From: Anaerolineales bacterium
Lineage (GTDB): Bacteria; Chloroflexota; Anaerolineae; Anaerolineales; DRMV01
Length of the DNA: 5,111 nt
Direction of reading: 5' to 3'
Assembly: GCA_015494815.1 (NCBI GenBank)
Contig: WGAK01000106.1
Span: forward strand, 1 to 5,111
Each line of letters opens with the position of its first letter. The first letter of the stretch is position 1. Made by a program: the position numbers and the translations under genes. Under the pieces are notes generated by a model. The model was not told the DNA's origin. It did not search any database and saw nothing but the letters and a program-made list of their open reading frames with translations. Below are positions 1 to 5,111 of the stretch, piece by piece.

Positions 1-839
1 ATGTGAATCCCGACGACTATTGGGTGGACGACATCGCCTGGGTCCCCAGCCACAATGCCTTAGCCGTGACCATCAACCGGTGGGATGCCTGGGGCTATGT
101 GTTGCTGGACGCGGCCACGGGGCAGACGCTGTGGAAGGCCGACTCGCCGGGCGCGGTGGACGACAATCAATACCCTATGGTGTTGTGGAACCCCGCGACC
201 GACGAGTTGATTACCAATACGACCAACCTGTTCTTGCAGCGTTACGCCCTGCCCGACATGCGCGATTTGGGGCGCTGGAAGCCCCTGGAAGGCGACACGT
301 GCTGCTTTTTCTTCAACATGCAGCGCACCAATCAGCGTGTGTTCGCAGTGGGGCGTGAGGCCTATGTCACCCACTACATTTTGGTGTCGTGGCCCCTGGA
401 CGGGCAGGCCGGGCAACGGGTGGAATTGCCCTTGAGCAGCAACGGCTACATCCAGGACCTGGCGGTCAACGACCAAAATCAAGTGGCCATTGCCTACTGG
501 GCCCGTTTTGCCGAGACCGAGGAGGACACGAGCCGGGGCAGTGTGTGGATTTTTGACGCGACCACGGGCCAGCAAGTGACCCAGATTCGCCGGGAATATG
601 ACTTCCCCGAGCAGGTGGAATGGGTGCAGGGCCAGGGATGGCTGGTTGCGTGGACGAACGGCGAGGTCGTGTTGTATTCCACCGATGGGCAGCCCCTCGA
701 ACGGATCAATGAGGATACTTCCATCCAGGTGCGGGGTGTGAGCGCCTCGGAGGATGGCACGCAAATCGCGATTTTCGGAAGTACTTGGGTAGGAGAAGAA
801 ACCGTCCGCTCCTTTCTCCATCTGTGGCAATGGAAGTGA
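1..839 (+). CDS. Beta-propeller repeat protein (WD40/PQQ-like), 3' part, function unknown
   Basis: The reading frame is already open at the window edge, so the true start lies upstream. A GTG at 3 is in frame but need not be the start. About 278 residues are visible, ending in TGA at 837-839. The protein is built of successive beta-strand repeats: segments such as DDIAWVPSHNALAV, VLLDAATGQTLWKA, SVWIFDATTGQQVTQI, EVVLYSTDGQPLERI and the terminal FLHLWQWK follow the strand-turn-strand pattern 'hydrophobic-D-x-x-T/D-G-Q' of WD40, PQQ or YVTN propeller blades. I count roughly five or six blades, so the missing part may hold further blades and any signal peptide or membrane anchor. No catalytic motif and no transmembrane segment is visible. 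Such modules usually serve as binding or sensor scaffolds. The gene is separated from the downstream tRNA by about 280 bp and is probably transcribed apart from it. The propeller fold is fairly secure; a specific function cannot be given. Confidence 0.75.
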   Translation, partial: VNPDDYWVDDIAWVPSHNALAVTINRWDAWGYVLLDAATGQTLWKADSPGAVDDNQYPMVLWNPATDELITNTTNLFLQRYALPDMRDLGRWKPLEGDTCCFFFNMQRTNQRVFAVGREAYVTHYILVSWPLDGQAGQRVELPLSSNGYIQDLAVNDQNQVAIAYWARFAETEEDTSRGSVWIFDATTGQQVTQIRREYDFPEQVEWVQGQGWLVAWTNGEVVLYSTDGQPLERINEDTSIQVRGVSASEDGTQIAIFGSTWVGEETVRSFLHLWQWK

Positions 840-842
840 GCC

Positions 843-866
843 GCGTCAGGTGCCTGGCGCTTGCGG
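843..866 (+). terminator. Possible weak hairpin terminator after the propeller gene
   Basis: Three bases after the TGA, positions 843-849 (GCGTCAG) pair with 854-860 (CTGGCGC), giving seven pairs including one T-G wobble around a GTGC tetraloop. It is followed only by TTGCGG, not a real T run. It could be a transcript end or 3' stabiliser, but the missing T tract makes this tentative. Confidence 0.25.
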
Positions 867-979
867 GGTGCGTGCAGAAGTTGCGAAATCCGCGCGCGGG
901 CGGCTTTGGGATGCGGCATCTGGGTGTTGCTTTGGAACCAAAGCGGTGTTGAGCCACCGCAGGCCCAAATTCGGCCACG

Positions 980-1012
980 CCGGTAGGGGCGCACGCCGTG
1001 CGCCCCTACCGG
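980..1012. repeat. Perfect 16-bp inverted repeat, REP-like palindrome
   Basis: Positions 980-995 (CCGGTAGGGGCGCACG) are the exact reverse complement of 997-1012, with a single C at 996 between them. The core reads GTAGGGGCGCACG and its complement. A 33-nt near-perfect palindrome is far beyond chance even at this GC content. There is no T run on either side, so it does not look like a classic intrinsic terminator. Its intergenic site and perfect symmetry fit a dispersed REP-type repeat. Copy number in the genome cannot be seen from one window. From memory, palindromes with a 'GTAGGGGCG' arm occur as dispersed repeats in several environmental bacterial phyla. Confidence 0.7.
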
Positions 1013-1069
1013 GCGCTGCGCGCCCTCGCAACGACACATGCGAGGATGCCTGCCGCGACAGTAGGTCGC
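1011..1069. repeat. Three further consecutive hairpins next to the palindrome
   Basis: Right after the large palindrome come three more inverted repeats: GGGCGC (1011-1016) with GCGCCC (1020-1025), loop TGC; CCTCGCA (1024-1030) with TGCGAGG (1039-1045), loop ACGACACA; and GCGAC (1055-1059) with GTCGC (1065-1069), loop AGTAG. The first shares two bases with the preceding arm and two with the next, so neighbouring stems compete. The cluster could be part of one mobile palindromic element or a small structured RNA. The pairing is visible; the role is not. Confidence 0.45.
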
Positions 1070-1120
1070 ACCTGACATACCCCCTTCGGCAACATGTGCG
1101 CGCAGCGGGGCGCGGTGACC

Positions 1121-1148
1121 TTGCATTTTGCGTCGCGTTTGGTACAAT
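1121..1148 (+). promoter_or_regulatory. Sigma70-like promoter of the tRNA-Gln gene
   Basis: A -35-like TTGCAT (1121-1126) and a -10-like TACAAT (1143-1148) are separated by 16 bp. The -10 box matches the TATAAT consensus at five of six positions and the -35 box matches TTGACA at four of six. A start about seven bases after the -10 box would fall near 1155, giving a leader of about five nucleotides before the tRNA at 1160, as is common for tRNA genes. The region is AT-rich compared with its surroundings. Confidence 0.6.
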
Positions 1149-1159
1149 TGAGGCGGCGC

Positions 1160-1234
1160 TGGGGGCTCGTCTAAGCGGCAGGACAGCGGACTTTGGATCC
1201 GTATGTGGTGGTTCGAGTCCACCGCCCCCAGCCA
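1160..1234 (+). tRNA. tRNA-Gln (anticodon UUG)
   Basis: A complete 75-nt cloverleaf can be folded. The acceptor stem pairs TGGGGGC (1160-1166) with GCCCCCA (1224-1230), followed by discriminator G1231 and an encoded CCA (1232-1234). The D arm is GTC...GAC with an AAGCGGC-type loop. The anticodon arm GCGGA/TCCGT encloses the loop CTTTGGA, giving anticodon TTG, which reads CAA. The variable loop has four bases (ATGT). The T arm is GGTGG-TTCGAGT-CCACC. The U1-A72 first pair and G73 discriminator agree with bacterial tRNA-Gln identity elements. It charges glutamine directly or through the Glu-tRNA(Gln) amidotransferase route, which cannot be decided here. It has its own promoter and terminator and is thus a single-gene unit. 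Confidence 0.96.
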
Positions 1235-1261
1235 AGGCCCCCGTTTGGGGGCCTTTTGTTT
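1235..1261 (+). terminator. Intrinsic terminator of tRNA-Gln
   Basis: GGCCCCC (1236-1242) pairs perfectly with GGGGGCC (1247-1253) around a GTTT loop. The stem can extend by two A-T pairs and is followed by TTTTGTTT (1254-1261). This is a strong Rho-independent terminator starting at the very end of the tRNA. It lies only 19 bp before the next start codon, so the downstream genes must be expressed by read-through or from a promoter inside this short interval or the tRNA. Confidence 0.88.
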
Positions 1262-1269
1262 ACCCACGC

Positions 1270-1276
1270 GGAGGTG
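1270..1276 (+). promoter_or_regulatory. Strong Shine-Dalgarno of the PTPS/QueD-like gene
   Basis: GGAGGTG matches seven consecutive bases of the anti-Shine-Dalgarno complement. The GGAGG core ends five bases before the ATG at 1280. This fixes the start at 1280 rather than at the in-frame ATG at 1193, which lies inside the tRNA. Confidence 0.75.
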
Positions 1277-1279
1277 CTT

Positions 1280-1666
1280 ATGTATACCGTGGCCGTGCGT
1301 CGGGATTTCATCGCCCAGCACTACCTCATTGGCGGCGATTGGGGCCCCGAAAACGACTTGCATTCGCATCACTATGTGGTGGAGGTGCGGCTCGAGGGTC
1401 CCACGCTGGACGAGCACGGATACCTGGTGGACATCGTGGCCATCGAGCAGGCCCTGGACGCCCTGGTGGCGCGCTACCGTGACCACACGCTCAACGACTT
1501 GCCCGAATTCGCGGGCCTCAACCCCAGTCTGGAGCATTTTGCCCGCCTTTGGGCGCAAGCCCTGGTCGAGCGTCTGGCCTTGCCCACGGTGCAGCGCCTG
1601 ACCGTGGTGTTGTGGGAACATGCCCAGGCCTGGGCCGCGTATACCTGGGAGCGTCCCGCGGCTTGA
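1280..1666 (+). CDS. 6-pyruvoyl-tetrahydropterin synthase / QueD-family protein (COG0720), divergent active site
   Basis: The protein has 128 residues, the usual size for this small T-fold family whose members act on 7,8-dihydroneopterin triphosphate in queuosine, tetrahydropterin or folate synthesis. Seen in the sequence: H14 in DFIAQHYL corresponds to the first zinc His of 'FxAAH', H28 and H30 in LHSHHY to the HGH zinc pair (here HSH), LND at 71-73 and NPSLEHFA at 81-88 to 'LND' and 'NPTSE', and E113 in LWEH to the pterin-anchoring Glu. Odd points: the nucleophilic Cys four residues before the first HxH His is replaced by E24, and the catalytic Asp-His pair before LND is shifted by one residue (RDHTLND). 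Zinc and pterin binding therefore look kept while canonical QueD chemistry is doubtful, so no gene symbol is given. The family's PTPS-III branch, which feeds folate synthesis, is known to carry Glu in place of Cys. The start at 1280 has a strong ribosome binding site. The glycosyltransferase gene follows after 7 bp, so the two are surely cotranscribed. Confidence 0.88.
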   Translation: MYTVAVRRDFIAQHYLIGGDWGPENDLHSHHYVVEVRLEGPTLDEHGYLVDIVAIEQALDALVARYRDHTLNDLPEFAGLNPSLEHFARLWAQALVERLALPTVQRLTVVLWEHAQAWAAYTWERPAA

Positions 1667-1673
1667 GTCCGCC

Positions 1674-2768
1674 ATGCGCATTGGCCTCATCCTCTACGGA
1701 AGCCTGGGCATCCTCTCGGGCGGGTATCTGTACGACCGCTACCTGGTGGCGCATTTGCAGGCTCTGGGCGCGCAGGTGCAGGTGTTCGCGTTGCCCTGGC
1801 GTCACTATGCCGCCCACCTGGGCGACAACGTGCGGCGGGCCTGGCGCGAAACGCTGCGCCGCGCGCAGGTGAACCTCTGGCTGCAGGACGAACTCAACCA
1901 TCCCTCGTTGTTCGCGCTCAACCGTGCCCTGGCCCGCTGGCATCCGCGCGTGCCGCGGGTGGCCATCGTGCATCACCTGCGCGTGCAAGAGCAGCATCCG
2001 CCGCCGTTGCGCGGGCTGTATCGCGTGGTCGAGCGCGCCTACCTGCGCACCCTGACCGCCGCGCTGTACAACAGCCGCACCACCCAGGACGCGGTCACGG
2101 CCCTGCGAGGCGCCCCCCTGCCGGGCATGGTGGCCTATCCGGGCAAGGACCACGTGCCCGCGCCGCGGCTTGCGCCTGCCTGGCTGCAGCAGCGCGCCCA
2201 CGAGGGTGGCCCGCTGCGGGTGCTGGCCGTAGGCAACCTCATCCCCCGCAAGGGCCTGCATCATCTGCTGGACGCCGTGCGGCGGCTGCCCCCCGGCCTG
2301 GTGCAGGTGGACATCGTCGGCCGCGAGGACGCCGCGCCGCGCTATGCCCGCCGCCTGCGCCGTCGGGCCGCGGCCTGGGGCCTGGCCGTGCGTTTTCACG
2401 GCCGTCTGGATGCGGACGCACTGGCCCGACGCTATCGTCAGGCTCAGGTCTTTGCCCTCCCGTCGCAGCACGAGGGCTACGGCATCGTGTTCGCCGAGGC
2501 GCTGGGTTTCGGCCTCCCCGTGCTGGCCGGGCGCGGGGGCGCGGTGGGGGAAATCGTGACTTCGGGCCGGGAAGGCGTGCTGGTGGCCCCCGACGATGTG
2601 CACGCCCTGGCCGCGGCTTTGCGGGCCTGGGCCACCGACCGCGACCTGCTGGCGCGGCAGGCCGTGGCCGCCCGTCGGCGTTACGAGCAGTTGCCCACCT
2701 GGGAGGCCAGTATGACGCGCGCGGCCCGCTGGCTGCTCATGCTGCCGAAGACCGGCCCCCAGGGATGA
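1674..2768 (+). CDS. GT4-family glycosyltransferase
   Basis: The protein has 364 residues with a GT-B layout. The N-terminal Rossmann half starts MRIGLILYGSLG and contains the glycine-rich acceptor loop SGGYLYDR (15-22). A linker around VAYPGKDHVP (153-162) leads to the C-terminal donor-binding half with VLAVGNLIPRKG (183-194), where R192 and K193 usually contact the nucleotide-sugar phosphates. The retaining-GT signature E-x7-E is E267 to E275 in EGYGIVFAE, followed by GLPVLAGRGGAVGEIV (280-295). No signal peptide or membrane helix is seen, so it is a cytosolic or peripheral enzyme. Donor and acceptor cannot be read from sequence. The start at 1674 is preferred because the fold begins there; an in-frame ATG at 1620 would add 18 non-homologous, proline-rich residues and overlap the preceding gene. 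The Shine-Dalgarno is weak, so translation is probably coupled to the PTPS homologue 7 bp upstream. That pairing hints at a glycosylated pterin or other shared product, which is inference only. Confidence 0.9.
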   Translation: MRIGLILYGSLGILSGGYLYDRYLVAHLQALGAQVQVFALPWRHYAAHLGDNVRRAWRETLRRAQVNLWLQDELNHPSLFALNRALARWHPRVPRVAIVHHLRVQEQHPPPLRGLYRVVERAYLRTLTAALYNSRTTQDAVTALRGAPLPGMVAYPGKDHVPAPRLAPAWLQQRAHEGGPLRVLAVGNLIPRKGLHHLLDAVRRLPPGLVQVDIVGREDAAPRYARRLRRRAAAWGLAVRFHGRLDADALARRYRQAQVFALPSQHEGYGIVFAEALGFGLPVLAGRGGAVGEIVTSGREGVLVAPDDVHALAAALRAWATDRDLLARQAVAARRRYEQLPTWEASMTRAARWLLMLPKTGPQG

Positions 2769-2801
2769 CAAAACGCCCCCGGGTTGCCACCCCAGGGCGT
2801 T
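2768..2801 (-). terminator. Terminator of the kinase-ahcY operon in the convergent gap
   Basis: Positions 2772-2778 (AACGCCC) pair with 2795-2801 (GGGCGTT). Inside, GGGT (2781-2784) pairs with ACCC (2789-2792) around a TGCC loop, with a 2x2 internal loop between the stems. Read on the - strand, the hairpin is followed by TTTTGTCATC, a short T tract, about 30 bases after the ahcY stop. On the + strand the sequence after the stem is GC-rich, so it would serve the glycosyltransferase poorly, although the hairpin starts right at that gene's TGA. Confidence 0.6.
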
Positions 2802-2831
2802 GGCGCTTGTCTCCCGGCTTCCTGCCGATTC

Positions 2832-4084
<1,253 letters not shown>

Positions 4085-4088
<4 letters not shown>

Positions 4089-5111
4089 GGGAGGGCTCCT
4101 GGGGGGTAGAGGTTGGTGGTTGGTGGTTGGTGGTTAGAGGTTAGTGGTTGGTAGTTGGTGGTTGGCTGGGGTTGGGGAAGGGGCTGGCCGAAGGCCTCCT
4201 GATAGCGGGCCGCGAAGGCTTCCCACGAGAAGGTGTGCGATTGCGGCCCGCGCGCCTCGACGCAAAAAGCCGCCGCCACCGCGCCCATACGCCCGGCCAC
4301 GCCGGGGTCGAAGCCCAGCAGCAGGCCCTTGAGAAAGCCGCCGCGATACGCGTCGCCGGCGCCGGTGGGGTCGGCCATGTGCCGCAGCGGCGCAATGGGA
4401 ATGTGGTGCACCTGGCCGTCGGTATAGACGGTGGAACCCAACTCGCCCTTGGTCACCACCACCAGGTCGGCTTGCGCCCGAACCGCGGCCAGGTCCCAGC
4501 CGGTTTTTTGCTGCACAATGCCGAACTCGAACTCGTTGAAACATACGGCCCGCGCGCCCGCGATGCCTTCCCGAAGGTCGTCCCCCGAGAGACGCACCAC
4601 TTGCTGGCCGGGGTCGTAGCAAAAGGCCACGCCCATAGCCTTGGCCTCGCGCACCCGTTTGCGCATGGTTTCGGGGTCTTCGGGGGAAACGACCACGATG
4701 TCGGGCCGCTGGGGCAGGTCGAACAGAGACAACTCGCGGGCATGGCTCATGGCGCCCGGATGAAAAATGCCCAGTTGCGATTGGCGCAGGTCGGTGACGC
4801 CGAAGAAGGCCGCGGTGTGCTCGCCGGGAATGACCCGCACGGCTGTGGTGTCCACGCCGTGCTCTTCGAGCCAGGCGCGATAGTCGCCGAAGTCCTCGCC
4901 CACCGCGGCCAGGATTTGCGGCCGCTCGCCCAGCAAGGCCAGGGTGTAGGCGATGTTGGGCGCGGTGCCGCCCCGCCGGCGCACCATGCCGTCCACCAAA
5001 AAGGACAGGGCAAAGGGCTCGTCGTGCTGCCGGGGCAAGAAGTCGTGGAAATCGCCCGGAACACGCATCAAATAGTCGAACGCGACGGAGCCGGAGATGA
5101 CCACGCGAGGC
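4085..5111 (-). CDS. PfkB-family carbohydrate kinase, probably adenosine kinase; 5' end outside the window
   Basis: This is a ribokinase-fold ATP-dependent sugar or nucleoside kinase. Numbering from a GTG at 5104, the N-terminal strand VISGSVAFDYLMRVPG leads to the first PfkB signature GGTAPNIAYTLALLG (45-59, with N50), the FFGVTD lid region (100-105), VVTKGELGS (216-224), and the second signature DPTGAGDAYRGGF (245-257) whose D251 is the catalytic base. The frame is still open beyond 5104 (two more codons, reading Pro-Arg), so the real start is probably a few codons outside and the GTG is not the likely start. The kinase domain ends near residue 308. The last 30 or so residues, rich in Pro, Thr, Asn and Gln, come from the heptamer repeat and look unrelated to the fold. 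The TGA overlaps the ahcY ATG by 4 bp. PfkB kinases also take ribose, fructose or inosine; the coupling to S-adenosylhomocysteine hydrolase, whose product is adenosine, favours adenosine (giving AMP). Kinase assignment is certain, substrate is inferred. Confidence 0.9.
4096..4100 (-). promoter_or_regulatory. Ribosome binding site of ahcY inside the kinase 3' end
   Basis: On the - strand AGGAG stands seven bases before the ATG of ahcY and lies within the last codons of the kinase gene, just after the heptamer repeat. It supports the chosen start, and with the 4-bp stop/start overlap points to coupled translation. Confidence 0.65.
4111..4166. repeat. Tandem heptamer repeat GGTTGGT (CCAACCA-type), eight units
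   Basis: Eight consecutive 7-nt units start at 4111: GGTTGGT three times, GGTTAGA, GGTTAGT, GGTTGGT, AGTTGGT and GGTTGGC, running into TGGGGTTGGGG at 4167-4177. The unit is not a multiple of three, so the encoded peptide cycles through three frames. The array lies in the end of the kinase gene and codes for about residues 313-332, rich in Pro, Thr, Asn and Gln. The + strand has many GG pairs spaced by TT or T, a pattern that could fold into two-tetrad G-quadruplexes; the mRNA itself is C-rich. Confidence 0.9.

Larger units (their letters stand above)
840..1120. other. Intergenic region without a credible gene; hairpin-rich
   Basis: Several frames are open here only because the GC content is high. 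None has a recognisable protein, and they run through the palindromes and the tRNA. Besides the hairpin at 843-860, positions 929-935 (GCTTTGG) and 938-944 (CCAAAGC) form a short inverted repeat with a 2-nt centre. From 980 on there is a string of stronger inverted repeats, listed separately. I see no protein-coding gene and no known ncRNA family in this stretch. Confidence 0.6.

Noticed and set aside
980..1012. Intrinsic terminator for the propeller gene
   Set aside because: The palindrome is 140 bp past the stop and has no T run on either strand. A dispersed palindromic repeat explains it better.
1160..1234. tRNA-Gln as an integration (att) site for a genomic island
   Set aside because: No integrase and no duplicate of the tRNA 3' end are present in the window, and the neighbouring genes look like ordinary chromosomal genes.
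1193..1279. Longer N-terminus for the PTPS homologue from an in-frame ATG at 1193
   Set aside because: That ATG lies in the anticodon arm region of the tRNA, and the extra 29 residues show no similarity to the family. The ATG at 1280 has a strong Shine-Dalgarno and starts the fold.
850..1482. Open + strand frame of 210 codons starting in the intergenic region
   Set aside because: It reads through the palindrome cluster, the tRNA and the PTPS gene in another frame. The translation is low-complexity Arg/Gly/Ala with no domain.
1620..1673. Longer N-terminus for the glycosyltransferase from ATG 1620
   Set aside because: It would overlap the PTPS gene by 47 bases and add a proline-rich stretch ahead of the natural MRIGLILYG strand. 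ATG 1674 fits the GT4 fold and the gene spacing.
494..1690. Long open - strand frame of about 398 codons across the propeller 3' end, the tRNA and the PTPS gene
   Set aside because: It runs antisense through a clear tRNA gene, its terminator and two supported genes, its composition is Arg/His/Pro-rich as expected of a GC-rich shadow frame, and no family is recognisable.
4111..4177. CRISPR array or telomere-like array
   Set aside because: The units are 7 nt long and contiguous with no spacers, so this is not CRISPR. It is internal to a gene in a normal bacterial operon, so a telomere is not plausible.

Overview
The window is GC-rich, densely coded bacterial DNA. The subtype of its pterin-synthase homologue, its short-type S-adenosylhomocysteine hydrolase with a PfkB adenosine-kinase-like partner, and a CCAACCA-type heptamer repeat suggest the Chloroflexota (Anaerolineae-like). 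This assignment rests on family resemblance from memory. No marker gene here settles it.

Layout on the + strand. At 1-839 is the 3' part of a beta-propeller (WD40/PQQ-like) protein of unknown function. At 840-1120 is an intergenic stretch of about 280 bases without a gene. It holds a perfect 16-bp inverted repeat (980-1012) followed by three smaller hairpins, which looks like a REP-type palindromic element. A sigma70-like promoter (1121-1148) then drives a tRNA-Gln(UUG) gene (1160-1234, CCA encoded), which ends in a strong intrinsic terminator (1235-1261). Nineteen bases past the terminator starts a two-gene unit: a QueD/6-pyruvoyl-tetrahydropterin-synthase homologue (1280-1666) with altered catalytic positions, then seven bases later a GT4-type glycosyltransferase (1674-2768).

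Layout on the - strand, converging on this unit. A PfkB-family kinase, probably an adenosine kinase (4085-5111, 5' end outside the window), overlaps by 4 bp the start of S-adenosylhomocysteine hydrolase ahcY (2832-4088). The operon ends at a hairpin with a short T run (2768-2801). Together these two genes recycle SAH left by methyltransferases: the hydrolase yields homocysteine and adenosine, and the kinase removes adenosine and so pulls the reversible hydrolysis forward.

The points most worth a second look are the PTPS homologue with Glu in place of the nucleophilic Cys, coupled to a glycosyltransferase; the heptamer repeat that forms the kinase C-terminal tail just before the ahcY ribosome binding site; and the hairpin cluster upstream of the tRNA. 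I see no phage, defence, CRISPR or transposase gene.
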